This document shows, piece after piece, positions 15,693 through 24,977 of a DNA stretch of 64,000 bases. The DNA lies in the NCBI GenBank assembly GCA_903891085.1, contig CAITDJ010000008.1:62001-126000 (forward strand), read 5' to 3'. Within the stretch, counting starts at the first letter, position 1. The number at the start of each line of letters is the position of its first letter. Source of the DNA: an uncultured Bacteroidota bacterium. GTDB lineage: Bacteria > Bacteroidota > Bacteroidia > Bacteroidales > F082. The notes under the pieces are model-generated. The model had not been told where the DNA came from and ran no database searches. It was given only the letters and a program-made list of their open reading frames with translations. Both the position numbers and the translations under genes were made by a program.

Positions 15693-16472
15693 ATGGAAAA
15701 ACTTTCGGTTGCAATTATAACATTAAACGAAGAGCGGAATATCGCAAGATGTTTGGCTTCAGTTGTCAATATTGCCGACGAAATAATTATAATAGATTCA
15801 TTTTCAACTGATAAAACCAAGGTGATTTGCGCTCAGTTTGGCGCAATTTTTGAACCACATACCTTTGAAGGATATATACAGCAAAAGCAGTATGCATTAA
15901 CCCGGTGCTCCCACAGATTTGTTCTTTCACTCGATGCCGATGAAGCCCTTTCGGATACACTGGAATCAACCATCAAGGAAGAAAAGTTAAAGGGGTTTCC
16001 TTCGGGTGCCTATACCATGAACCGCCTGACAAATTATTGCGGACAATGGATCAGCTATTGTGGTTGGTATCCTGATGTGAAATTACGGTTGTTCGATAAA
16101 AACAAGGGATATTGGGGAGGAATTAATCCGCACGACAAGGTGATTCTACCTCATGCTGAAACTTCTGTAACACACCTGAAAGGCGATATGTTGCATTTCA
16201 GTTATTACAGCATTGATGAACATTACCGCCAGGCCGATCGTTTTGCCACCATTGCAGCGCAGTCATTAGCAAATAAAGGAAAACGGTCTTCTTATCTGCA
16301 TGCTACCGTAAAAATGATTGCAAAATTTGTAAGGAATTACTTCATAAAAACCGGGTTCATGGATGGGTACAAAGGTTTAACTATCTGTAAAATAAGTGCG
16401 TTGGAAACCTGGTGGAAATACACACGCCTCATGCAAATCAACCGACAGAAACATGAGAATTCCACAAACTGA
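15693..16472 (+). CDS. Family 2 glycosyltransferase, WaaE/KdtX-like
   Basis: A 259-residue GT-A fold enzyme. It begins LSVAIITLNEERNIARCLASV, the GT2 nucleotide-binding start of the LPS core beta-1,4-glucosyltransferase type, and has the DxD-type metal site LDADEALS and a TH-x-KGDMLH motif. Members add sugar to lipopolysaccharide core or other surface glycans from UDP- or GDP-sugars on the cytoplasmic face. It overlaps the next membrane glycosyltransferase by 20 bases. Acceptor is unknown. Confidence 0.85.
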   Translation: MEKLSVAIITLNEERNIARCLASVVNIADEIIIIDSFSTDKTKVICAQFGAIFEPHTFEGYIQQKQYALTRCSHRFVLSLDADEALSDTLESTIKEEKLKGFPSGAYTMNRLTNYCGQWISYCGWYPDVKLRLFDKNKGYWGGINPHDKVILPHAETSVTHLKGDMLHFSYYSIDEHYRQADRFATIAAQSLANKGKRSSYLHATVKMIAKFVRNYFIKTGFMDGYKGLTICKISALETWWKYTRLMQINRQKHENSTN

Positions 16473-17658
16473 CCGGGTAGGGAAATGGATCTGGAGCGAG
16501 CGGAATATTTACCTGCTCTATCTTGTTGTGTTCTCACTGGCTACCCTGCAAAAGCTTTTTTTCACCGATAAGCCTTTTAACAACTTCGAAATTTTCAGGT
16601 ATTCATTTTATAACCTACTGCATAACAATGATTTATATGCAGCATATCCGCAATATTATTTTGATCTGTTCAAGTACAATCCAAGTTTCGCGTTGTTAAT
16701 GGCCCCTTTTTGGGTAATTCCAAAAACTCTCGGGGTGATGATTTGGAACCTTGGGAACGCGATGCTTCCTCAATACGCAGTAAATCAACTACATATTTCG
16801 ATTCGGGCCAAAGTGTTTTTTGCGCTATTCATTTTGATTGAAATGCTCACTTCGGTTCAGAACGCCCAAAGCAATGGCATCATGCTTGGGTTGATGTTAT
16901 TGATGTTTGTGCATCTTGAAAACAAAAATCCCATGTCGTCAGCCCTGATGATGGTACTTGGTTTTTTTGTGAAGATTTTTGCTGTTTTAACCATACTGTT
17001 GCTTATTTTCAACACTGTCAGAAAAAAATTCATTCTTTGGGCAATGCTTTTCATATTGGTTATTGGCTTTTTACCTGCATTGATTATCGGATTTATGCCA
17101 TTATTATTACAGTATCAACAATGGTTTCATCTGCTTATCAACGATGCTCCGCACCAATTAAATTATTCGATCATGTCATTTGGTGCCCGAAGCTTGAGTC
17201 TTACCCTGCCAAATGTGTATTATCTCGCAGGTGGAATCATGTTGTTGCTTATTCCTTTGCATCGGTTTAACTATTATGTCAATTACGCATGGCGACTTAA
17301 ATATCTGTCTGCCATATTGGTGTGGGTAGTCATTTTTAACCACAAGGCCGAATCGCCGACCTTCGTTATTGCCATGGCGGGCGCAGCCCTTTGGTTCATT
17401 GTTGCAAAAAAAACAACCTACCGCTGGTCATTGCTGGTTTTCGTATTTGTCTTCACAGGTTTAGCCGCAACGGATGTATTTCCACCCACTTTACGCGAAA
17501 ATTTTATCAGGCCATATGCAATTAAAGTTTTACCTTGCATCATACTATTTCTGACGATGATCTTTGATCTGTTGTTCGGAAAATTCTCATATAAATCAGA
17601 TGTTATTGAAATACAACATCTTACTAATAATGATCCGCTTCCCGCCGAAGCAAAATAA
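16453..17658 (+). CDS. Integral membrane GT-C glycosyltransferase, family 87/DUF2029-like
   Basis: A 401-residue protein with roughly nine to ten TM helices. The loop after TM1 (NLLHNNDLYAAYPQYYFDLFKYNPSFALLMAPF) has the short acidic stretch and the YNPSFALL-AP motif found in GT87 polyprenol-phosphate mannosyltransferase-like proteins. I take ATG 16453 (MRIPQTDRVGK); the extension from 16396 lies inside the GT2 gene in another frame. It probably transfers a sugar from a polyprenyl-phosphate donor in the periplasm onto an envelope glycan. The donor and acceptor are not inferable. Confidence 0.75.
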   Translation: MRIPQTDRVGKWIWSERNIYLLYLVVFSLATLQKLFFTDKPFNNFEIFRYSFYNLLHNNDLYAAYPQYYFDLFKYNPSFALLMAPFWVIPKTLGVMIWNLGNAMLPQYAVNQLHISIRAKVFFALFILIEMLTSVQNAQSNGIMLGLMLLMFVHLENKNPMSSALMMVLGFFVKIFAVLTILLLIFNTVRKKFILWAMLFILVIGFLPALIIGFMPLLLQYQQWFHLLINDAPHQLNYSIMSFGARSLSLTLPNVYYLAGGIMLLLIPLHRFNYYVNYAWRLKYLSAILVWVVIFNHKAESPTFVIAMAGAALWFIVAKKTTYRWSLLVFVFVFTGLAATDVFPPTLRENFIRPYAIKVLPCIILFLTMIFDLLFGKFSYKSDVIEIQHLTNNDPLPAEAK

Positions 17659-17704
17659 CCGAATAGACTGCTTTTTACACCATGCAACACAAAATTGAAA
17701 ATGT

Positions 17705-18691
17705 ATGAAAGAAACAGATAAATGGCTGGTGGTAGTTAATCCCCGGGCCGGTGTTGGTAAATGTGAAAAAGACTGGCCAATTATTAAAGGCCTGCTCACC
17801 AAAGCAGGATTTCCTTTCATGAGTGTACAAACAGAGAGGCAATTTCATGCGATAGAAATAACACGTGATTTGATCATTAATCAAGGTTTTACAAAAATAA
17901 TAGCAGTTGGAGGCGACGGTACATTAAATGAAGTGGTGAATGGTATTTTTCAACAAACCCGTTTTGCCACCACAGATATTACGTTGGGAATGGTCACCGT
18001 GGGCACCGGAAATGATTGGGGAAGAATGTATTCATTTCCATTGGATTACGAAAAAGCGGTTCAGATTCTTAAAAACGAACTCACTTTTCTTCAGGATGTC
18101 GGAAAGGTAAAATACCGTTATCATACCGGCGACGATTACCGGTATTTCATCAATATGGCTGGCATGGGCTACGATGCACTTGTTGCAAAAAAAACAAATC
18201 TCATGAAAGCCAAAGGAAAGGGAGGTGCGTTTGCCTACCTTTTTAATCTGGTTGTTGGTTTGTTTCAATATAAAAGCATTCATTTACATATTGTTGTCGA
18301 TGGCGAAGTGGTTGTCGACGGGCCGGTTTTCAGCATGAGTATCGGTATTTGTCAGTATAATGGCGGTGGAATGAAACAACTTCCGAATGCCATACCTGAC
18401 GACGGATTGTATGATATGACAATTATCAAGAAAACATCGAAATACAGGGTAATCCGTAATATTAAAAACCTCTACGATGGCTCATTTTTGAAAATGCCAG
18501 AGGTTGAGACGTTTACAGGAAAGGAAATAAGTATCACCTCAACGCCTCGTCATGCCATATTTTTGGAAACGGATGGCGAGTCATTGGGTTGCTCACCACT
18601 CGATTTCGAAATCGTGCCCCGCGGTGTGAAACTGATTGTGCGAAAATCAGCCTTTGAAATGTTTACAAAAAATGGAAATATTCCATCCTGA
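17705..18691 (+). CDS. Diacylglycerol/lipid kinase family protein (YegS/DgkB-like)
   Basis: A 328-residue kinase of the DAGK catalytic family. VVVNPRAGVGK (near 10-20) binds nucleotide phosphate, GGDGTLNEVVNG (near 66-77) is the catalytic GGDGT motif, and VGTGNDWGR is the next conserved loop. The C-terminal half has the SIGICQYNGGGMKQLPNA and PDDGLYDMTII segments that close the YegS fold, with metal-binding acidic residues. It phosphorylates a lipid alcohol such as diacylglycerol, recycling it for phospholipid or LPS synthesis. It lies 46 bases after the GT87 gene. Confidence 0.88.
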   Translation: MKETDKWLVVVNPRAGVGKCEKDWPIIKGLLTKAGFPFMSVQTERQFHAIEITRDLIINQGFTKIIAVGGDGTLNEVVNGIFQQTRFATTDITLGMVTVGTGNDWGRMYSFPLDYEKAVQILKNELTFLQDVGKVKYRYHTGDDYRYFINMAGMGYDALVAKKTNLMKAKGKGGAFAYLFNLVVGLFQYKSIHLHIVVDGEVVVDGPVFSMSIGICQYNGGGMKQLPNAIPDDGLYDMTIIKKTSKYRVIRNIKNLYDGSFLKMPEVETFTGKEISITSTPRHAIFLETDGESLGCSPLDFEIVPRGVKLIVRKSAFEMFTKNGNIPS

Positions 18692-18776
18692 TTACACCAA
18701 TCACGTTTATGCAACCGTTTTCTTTTGAATAATGGTCGTTCATTTGATTTAACAACATTCGTTTACTTGTAATTGC

Positions 18777-18784
18777 TAACTTTG
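18777..18784 (+). promoter_or_regulatory. -7 box of the 672-aa membrane protein gene
   Basis: TAACTTTG matches TAnnTTTG, 24 bases before ATG 18809. No clear TTTG lies at the -33 distance. Confidence 0.45.
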
Positions 18785-18808
18785 TAACGTTTCGTTTAAG
18801 ACACACGA

Positions 18809-20827
18809 ATGAACAAATCTTCTCAGAACCCGATACGATTAAAAGAAATCTCTTTAACCGCCTCCGTTCTTATTTTTTTATTTATTCTGTTTTTTTACAA
18901 TCATATTCAACAATTTCCATCCCATATACACGCCTGGACACAAAGCGACCGTTATGCGCTTTCGCTGGGTTTTGTTGACAATGGACTCGATCTTTTTCAC
19001 CCGGCCACCTACAATCTTCATCCAATTTACCAGCCTGACGAACCACTTACCGAAGAAAAGGGAATTACACGCGTTGATCTTCCATTGCCTGAATATCTGA
19101 CAGCCATCGTGATGACAATCACCGGAAACACAAACCCTGTTGTTTTCAGGTTGATAACACTCCTCATTGGTTTCGCCGGTTTGCTTTATTTTTTCGCGCT
19201 GATGCGAAGTCTGGGAGCAAATTTTCCGATTTCTTTGTTTTCGACAATTTTTGTGTTTTCAAGCCCCGTTTTCACCTATTATCTCGACGGATTCATCCCT
19301 TCCATTCCAGCCATATCAGTTTCATTTGCAGCTTTTTATTATTATTGGAAATATCTCAAATTCAATCTGTTTCGAGATTATATTTTGGCAACAGCCTTAT
19401 TGACGATCGCGGCACTTATCCGGATGCCGTTTATGTTGCCATTATTGGCCATTATTGCCGTTCAGTTTATCCACAATTTCAGAAATAAGGCTGTTTTTAC
19501 CAGGGAAATGTTGACGATTCTCTTCTTATTTTCGATATTTTCAGCCTATTACACTTATAATCAATATCTTGGAAATGTGTATGGATCCCTTTTCCTCGAT
19601 CAGTTGATGCCTGCGCATTCACTAAAAGAGCTAATCCATCTGGCCAGTCAAACACTAACCAATTGGCAATTTCAATATTTTAGTTTGCTTCATTACGCGG
19701 TAATACTTGCTGGCCTGATTATATTTTTCATAACAATAATTCGTAAGTTACAGATTGACAAAATATTAGTGTTGCTATTATGGGTTATTGTAATTACCAT
19801 ATTAGCCGGATTGGTGTATTTTGTAGCCTTAGCACAACAGTTTCCGGTACATGATTATTATATTATCGACACTTTCTATCTTCCGGTCTTTCTCTTCACA
19901 ATGGCCAGTCTGTCAGGAATCCATTTCGGACAAAAAAAAATAGTCAAATATGTCGGATATTTGATCCTTTTCATTGTAGCATCCGTCATGTTGTACAGCT
20001 CATATCTTACACAAAATGTGCGTTATACAACGCATGGTTGGGACAGAACTGAAACCACCCGGATAAACTTCGAAGGAAGCAATCAACTCTGTGAGGAGGC
20101 TGGAATTGGTAAGGATGAGCGTGCGTTGGTGATTGATGCCTACACCTTTAACAGCCCTCTTTTGCTCATGAAACGCAAGGGTTATACTGTGTTGAATACA
20201 AGTCCTGATGAAATTGGGAAAGCCTTAACATATAACTTTGATTTTATTGCCATTCAGAACCGGTTTCTGGCAAGCGATGTATTGCATAACGCTCCGCGAC
20301 TCCGTGATCGTTTGATACCCATAGCAAACAATGGAAAAATCGGACTTTATCGTTATTTGCCTGAAGCACACAGCATATCCTATGCTGAATTGCTTGGACT
20401 CAGCAAACAGAAAAGTATCTTTAACTGGAAAAAACACCATCCTGCCATGGTTACGCCTGATCCGGATAAACCTTTTTTCATATTAGTCGACACAATTATA
20501 TCACTTCCGGCATCCACTTCAATGGCATTGATTTTCGAGGGCGAAGCAACTTCAAAACTTCGGGAATCCGGTAAATTAAAACTTGTCATAGATTTATCTG
20601 ATAACATTGACAAACAGCTTTTTGCCTATTATGATTCGTTTGAATTGAATCCTTTTTTTATCGGGGAAGAACAGTCTGTAAGAAAAATTGAAGTAACTTT
20701 GAGCGTTCCGAAACCCGGTCCTAACAGCACCCGTATGAAAGTTTATATATGGAATCAGGACAAAAATTTCACCTCTTACAAGTACTTGAAGGTTGATATC
20801 ATACAATACATACATCACACATTTTAA
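18809..20827 (+). CDS. GT-C membrane glycosyltransferase, PMT/ArnT (GT39/83)-like
   Basis: A 672-residue protein with about eleven TM helices in the first 420 residues and a soluble C-terminal domain of about 250 residues. The first periplasmic loop carries HAWTQSDRYALSLGF, with an Asp in the place of the catalytic acidic residue of the PMT/ArnT superfamily, and TRVDLPLPEYL as the second loop motif. The C-terminal part contains a beta-sandwich stretch (LVDTIISLPASTSMALIFEG). It likely glycosylates lipid A, glycan or protein in the periplasm. It is followed by pgk after 12 bases, so the two may share a transcript. The precise substrate is unknown. Confidence 0.7.
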   Translation: MNKSSQNPIRLKEISLTASVLIFLFILFFYNHIQQFPSHIHAWTQSDRYALSLGFVDNGLDLFHPATYNLHPIYQPDEPLTEEKGITRVDLPLPEYLTAIVMTITGNTNPVVFRLITLLIGFAGLLYFFALMRSLGANFPISLFSTIFVFSSPVFTYYLDGFIPSIPAISVSFAAFYYYWKYLKFNLFRDYILATALLTIAALIRMPFMLPLLAIIAVQFIHNFRNKAVFTREMLTILFLFSIFSAYYTYNQYLGNVYGSLFLDQLMPAHSLKELIHLASQTLTNWQFQYFSLLHYAVILAGLIIFFITIIRKLQIDKILVLLLWVIVITILAGLVYFVALAQQFPVHDYYIIDTFYLPVFLFTMASLSGIHFGQKKIVKYVGYLILFIVASVMLYSSYLTQNVRYTTHGWDRTETTRINFEGSNQLCEEAGIGKDERALVIDAYTFNSPLLLMKRKGYTVLNTSPDEIGKALTYNFDFIAIQNRFLASDVLHNAPRLRDRLIPIANNGKIGLYRYLPEAHSISYAELLGLSKQKSIFNWKKHHPAMVTPDPDKPFFILVDTIISLPASTSMALIFEGEATSKLRESGKLKLVIDLSDNIDKQLFAYYDSFELNPFFIGEEQSVRKIEVTLSVPKPGPNSTRMKVYIWNQDKNFTSYKYLKVDIIQYIHHTF

Positions 20828-20839
20828 ATTTATATTATT

Positions 20840-22033
20840 ATGAAAAACATTGATCATTATGATCTCAGAGGAAAACGCTGTTTGATTCGCGTTGACTTCA
20901 ATGTACCGCTCGACAGTGATTTTACAATTACCGACGACACCCGAATCAGGGCGGCTTTGCCAACTATTAAAAAAGTGCTGGCGGCTGGGGGCTCTGTTAT
21001 CCTCATGTCGCACCTGGGCCGTCCGAAAGATGGTCCGGTTGACAAATATTCTTTGCGCCACATCCTGCCCGATCTGGAAAAGAAACTTGGCCTGAAAGTG
21101 AAGTTTGCCAACGATTGCATAGATGCTCAAGCCATTGAACTATCGTCCACCTTGAAACCCGGCGAGGTGTTGTTGCTCGAAAATCTTCGTTTTTACAAAG
21201 AAGAAGAAAAAGGTGACGAAAATTTTGCAAAAAAACTTGCTCTTTTGGGCGATGTTTACATCAACGATGCATTTGGGACTGCCCATCGTGCCCATGCTTC
21301 CACCTCCATCATCGTTCGCTTCTTCCCTGGTGCCAGTTTGTTTGGCTACCTGATGCAGGATGAAGTGATGAGTCTCGAAAAAGTTGTAAAACATGCCGAC
21401 AAACCTTTCACCGCAGTGTTGGGTGGAGCCAAAGTTTCAGGTAAAATCGAAATCATCAACAACCTGCTCGATAAGGTTGACAATCTGATTATCGGTGGTG
21501 GAATGGCCTATACTTTTGCGAAAGCACTTGGTGGTACAATTGGTAATTCACTCATCGAAGAGGATTTGATCGAAACAGCACGCGAAGCCATGGTAAAAGC
21601 GAAGAAAAACGGCGTGAACCTGCTGATCCCAATTGATACGGTTATTGCGAATTCATTCAGTAATGACGCACCTAAAAAAACCTGTAAGACAAATGAAATT
21701 CCTGATGGTTGGATGGGTCTGGATATCGGACCTGAAACAATTAAATCATTTGCCGAAACGATTAAAAACTCCAAAACGATTTTATGGAATGGCCCGATGG
21801 GCGTGTTTGAATTTGATAATTTCGCCCAGGGTACAATCGCCATTGCCCATGCCATTGCTGATGCCACAGCCTTAGGTGCATTTTCGCTGGTTGGCGGAGG
21901 TGACTCGGTTGCTGCTGTGAATAAATATAACCTGGCTGACAAAGTAAGTTATGTTTCCACCGGCGGTGGAGCCATGCTTGAATATATCGAAGGCAAAGAT
22001 TTACCCGGTGTAAGTGCCATACTTGCCACTTAA
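20840..22033 (+). CDS. pgk: Phosphoglycerate kinase
   Basis: A 397-residue glycolytic enzyme transferring phosphate from 1,3-bisphosphoglycerate to ADP. The N-terminal [13 protein letters not shown] (about 15-27), the [10 protein letters not shown] loop, [15 protein letters not shown] and the C-terminal nucleotide-binding [19 protein letters not shown] and GGGDSVAAV segments are all present, as is the closing [19 protein letters not shown]. Length is normal. It ends before a strong bidirectional hairpin terminator. Confidence 0.97.
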   Translation: MKNIDHYDLRGKRCLIRVDFNVPLDSDFTITDDTRIRAALPTIKKVLAAGGSVILMSHLGRPKDGPVDKYSLRHILPDLEKKLGLKVKFANDCIDAQAIELSSTLKPGEVLLLENLRFYKEEEKGDENFAKKLALLGDVYINDAFGTAHRAHASTSIIVRFFPGASLFGYLMQDEVMSLEKVVKHADKPFTAVLGGAKVSGKIEIINNLLDKVDNLIIGGGMAYTFAKALGGTIGNSLIEEDLIETAREAMVKAKKNGVNLLIPIDTVIANSFSNDAPKKTCKTNEIPDGWMGLDIGPETIKSFAETIKNSKTILWNGPMGVFEFDNFAQGTIAIAHAIADATALGAFSLVGGGDSVAAVNKYNLADKVSYVSTGGGAMLEYIEGKDLPGVSAILAT

Positions 22034-22049
22034 TAAGTCTTAAAAACAT

Positions 22050-22087
22050 AATAAAGGGATGGTTTCAAATGAAACCATCCCTTTATT
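22050..22087. terminator. Bidirectional intrinsic terminator
   Basis: A perfect 18-base inverted repeat (arms 22050-22067 and 22070-22087) with a two-base centre lies between the convergent pgk and adenylate kinase genes. The core is GGGATGGTTTCA/TGAAACCATCCC, flanked by AATAAA and TTTATT, so each strand has an A/T run beside the stem. Confidence 0.85.
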
Positions 22088-22126
22088 GAATCAGCATTTC
22101 TGACACTGATTTAAATCAATCAGCAA

Positions 22127-23299
22127 TTATCTGAGATTGCGAATTGTGCGCACCACCGGCTCTTTTAACCGATCATACACCTCAGCATCGGAACCTTTGC
22201 CATCCACATCAATAACCTGATTGTGTATTCTGTAGTATTCCAACACGGGCTCTGTGCGTTGCTCGTGTTCTTCCAAGCGTGCAACAATAGTGCTGGCACT
22301 GCCGTCGTAGGCCATTTTGGCGGCTGTTTGTCCACGGGCATCAAGCCGTTTCACCAATTCGAGAAAAGGAACCTGTAAATTGATCACACAACTAATCGAA
22401 TGCCCTTTTTTCTTCAAAATTCCGTCCAAAATATACGCTTGCACCAGCGTGCGCGGATAGCCTTTAAAAACATACCCACGGCTGGTTCCTTCGTTTTGTT
22501 GTAATTTCTTTTCTATCAACCTGATAACAATTTCATCCGGAACGAGCAGCCCTTTGCTCAGATAGGGAAGTATTTGTGATGTCATTACAGATTGACTTTT
22601 CAATTCTTCCTGCAGCAATTCTCCAGTCGAAATGCAGGTCAGATTAAAATCGTGCGCAAGTTTATCAGCCTGTGTTGCCCGACCAGCACCGGGATAGCCA
22701 AAAAGGATAATATTCACCTGTTTACGATTGATTTCTTCCGTGACCTGTTTGTTGATTCTGGCAAAAACCTCTTCTGTTGTTCCCATGCCGTCGATACGTG
22801 TCAATAATCCGGATTGGTCATAAAACTCGAGGAGTGGCAGTGTTTTTTCGTGATATTCCTGCAATCTTTTTTTGATAACAAGTTCATTATCATCGCTTCT
22901 GTTTTGTTCCTGCGCACGTTGTAACAATCGTTTCACGCATTCTTCTTCAGGAACATCGAGGATGAAAATACGGTTTAAGCCGGTTTGCATCCGTGTAAAC
23001 AAACCATCGAGGATATAAGCCTGAACATACGTTCTGGGGAAACCATCAAACAAAAATCCATCGCAACGATTTTCGGAGCGAAGGAAATTCCCAATGATTT
23101 GAACAATAATTTCGTCATCAACCAAACCACCGGCGTCAATAATGGCTTTGGCTTTCAAACCCAGTTTACTTCCGGCTTTGATTTCACTCCGTAACACTTC
23201 GCCTGTTGAAATATAATTCAGGTTGTAGCATTGCATCAATAATTCCGATTGTGTACCTTTTCCAGCTCCGGGAGGCCCGAATAAAATTAAGTTTAACAT
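22127..23299 (-). CDS. adk: Tandem adenylate kinase with degenerate second domain
   Basis: A 390-residue protein made of two consecutive adenylate-kinase domains, about twice the usual length. Domain 1 (1-190) has an intact P-loop GPPGAGKGT (8-16), the NMP-binding DGFPRT (85-90), and RADD-like RSDDNELVIKKRL without the long LID insert. Domain 2 (about 194-390) repeats the layout: GYPGAGRAT (201-209), where the P-loop Lys is Arg207, and KGYPRT (279-284), where the DGFPRT Asp is Lys279. The QAYILDG segment is kept in both. Domain 1 should phosphorylate AMP; domain 2 is probably non-catalytic. It converges on pgk. Confidence 0.88.
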   Translation of the reverse strand: MLNLILFGPPGAGKGTQSELLMQCYNLNYISTGEVLRSEIKAGSKLGLKAKAIIDAGGLVDDEIIVQIIGNFLRSENRCDGFLFDGFPRTYVQAYILDGLFTRMQTGLNRIFILDVPEEECVKRLLQRAQEQNRSDDNELVIKKRLQEYHEKTLPLLEFYDQSGLLTRIDGMGTTEEVFARINKQVTEEINRKQVNIILFGYPGAGRATQADKLAHDFNLTCISTGELLQEELKSQSVMTSQILPYLSKGLLVPDEIVIRLIEKKLQQNEGTSRGYVFKGYPRTLVQAYILDGILKKKGHSISCVINLQVPFLELVKRLDARGQTAAKMAYDGSASTIVARLEEHEQRTEPVLEYYRIHNQVIDVDGKGSDAEVYDRLKEPVVRTIRNLR

Positions 23300-23401
23300 G
23301 ATATTTGGCTTAGATTATTATTAGATTGGAAGTCCGAAAACAGAATTCCAATGACATTTTTTCCAAAAAGAGGTTTGATAAAACAACGATTTATTTTTTC
23401 T

Positions 23402-23409
23402 CAAAGTTA
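23402..23409 (-). promoter_or_regulatory. Possible -7 box of the adenylate kinase gene
   Basis: On the minus strand TAACTTTG matches the -7 consensus, but it sits about 100 bases before the ATG at 23299 and has no clear -33 partner. The rest of 23300-23572 holds no feature I recognise. Confidence 0.3.
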
Positions 23410-23572
23410 GGTATTTGCTTTCAAAATAAAATGAAAAGCAATATTTAATTAATCATTCAACCACTTCATGGCAGGATAAATATTTTCCAGTAAATCGCAA
23501 TAATTTTCCGGGTAAGCCAGGATGAATCGCGAATCAAAAAACCGTCAACTATAATCAGTGTTTCCGATAAAA

Positions 23573-24865
23573 ATGAGCAACTTTGCACAAAAAAAGTTGA
23601 ACCGTTATTTAGATATACGTTCCTATCTGCAGGGTGTCGGTTACACATTCAGGGCACTGGAAAACCGTAATTTCAGGCTTTTCTTCTTTGGTGGCATGGT
23701 CTCATTGCTTGGAACCTGGATTCAAAATCTTGCCATTGGATGGATGGTCTATCGCTTGACTGATTCAGCATTCTATTTGGGTTTGGTTGGATTTGCCGGA
23801 CAGATTCCGGCGCTTGTACTTGGTCCGCTGGCAGGAGTTTATGCCGACAGAATTAATCGGCGCCGCATCCTCATTATGACACAGATATTGTCAATGATTC
23901 TGGCAGCCATCCTATCAGTGTTATCATTCACAAACACAATAACAGTTACATATCTGATTATTATTGTGGTGTTTAACGGTATTTCACTCGCCTTCGACAC
24001 CCCTTTCAGACATGCCTTTCTACTGGAGATGATTGGTGATAAAAAATTACTGGGTAATGCAGTGGCATTGAACTCCACCCTGGTGAATACAGCCCGGTTT
24101 ATCGGTCCAACCTTAGGAGGGATACTGATTGCTGCCTTTGGCGAATCGATTTGCTTTTTGATCAACAGCATCAGTTTCATCGGTGTGATTATTGCCCTGT
24201 TGGCAATGAGAGTAGCGCCATTTATCCCAAGGACGATTAACAAATCTGTGTTGAGCGAGTTGAAAGAAGGGATAAGGTACACATTCAACTTCAAACCTGC
24301 ACTTTATATGATTCTTTTGGTAACGGTTACCAGTATTTTTGGCTTGCCTTTTCAGGCAATGTTACCGGTTTTCGCACGCGATATTCTGCATGGAGATTCA
24401 CAAACACTCGGTTTTTTGACCGGTGCTGTCGGTGCCGGCGCACTTACCGGAGCCTTTTTCCTTGCTTCGCGAAAAACATTTAGAAATTTTCCTAAAATCA
24501 TCACTTTCTCAGCCATCACTTTTGGGATAGGATTGATGCTTTTCAGTATTTCAACAATCTCAGTCATCTCAATTCTGCTTCTCTATTTCAGTGGATTTGG
24601 TATGATTGCACAATTTACAGCTACCAATACATTGTTGCAGCATCTGGTAGAGGAGGACAAACGCGGTCGTGTGTTGTCGCTATACAGCTTGTCGTTTATG
24701 GGCTTTACTCCAATCGGAAGTCTTATGTTAGGAAGCGCTTCTTCGGCTTTTGGAGTGCCTGTAACCCTTAGCATTGCGGGTGGCCTTTGCCTGATCGCCG
24801 GATTATTTTTTGCCCGCAAAATGCCATTTATCAATTCTTACCTCACAAAGCATTCCCGGACATGA
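23573..24865 (+). CDS. MFS exporter, EntS-like (MFS_3) family
   Basis: A 430-residue inner-membrane protein with twelve predicted TM helices. The N-terminal FRALENRNFRLFFFGGMVSLLGTWIQNLAIGWMVYRLTDS and the GPLAGVYADRINRRRILIMTQ loop between TM2 and TM3 are typical of the EntS/MFS_3 exporters, which pump out siderophores or drugs. ATG 23573 (MSNFAQKK) is preferred over a GTG at 23558. No siderophore genes are nearby, so substrate is unknown. A ROK-family gene follows after about 110 bases. Confidence 0.88.
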   Translation: MSNFAQKKLNRYLDIRSYLQGVGYTFRALENRNFRLFFFGGMVSLLGTWIQNLAIGWMVYRLTDSAFYLGLVGFAGQIPALVLGPLAGVYADRINRRRILIMTQILSMILAAILSVLSFTNTITVTYLIIIVVFNGISLAFDTPFRHAFLLEMIGDKKLLGNAVALNSTLVNTARFIGPTLGGILIAAFGESICFLINSISFIGVIIALLAMRVAPFIPRTINKSVLSELKEGIRYTFNFKPALYMILLVTVTSIFGLPFQAMLPVFARDILHGDSQTLGFLTGAVGAGALTGAFFLASRKTFRNFPKIITFSAITFGIGLMLFSISTISVISILLLYFSGFGMIAQFTATNTLLQHLVEEDKRGRVLSLYSLSFMGFTPIGSLMLGSASSAFGVPVTLSIAGGLCLIAGLFFARKMPFINSYLTKHSRT

Positions 24866-24977
24866 TTTGAAATCGACCCTTATTTTTTGTTCCGAACGCT
24901 GGTTTTTTTCAAATATTTAGTCTGGAATCATTTAAAAACAGATAATTCCATACCTTTACCCATCAAAATTTCATACA

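Noticed and set aside
20594-21130. 178-residue minus-strand frame spanning the GT-C gene end and pgk
   Set aside because: Antisense to two well-supported genes, without motif or promoter.
23466-23648. Minus-strand small frame upstream of the MFS gene
   Set aside because: Overlaps the MFS start, is Cys/His/Arg-rich in a way typical of noncoding frames and has no ribosome-binding context.
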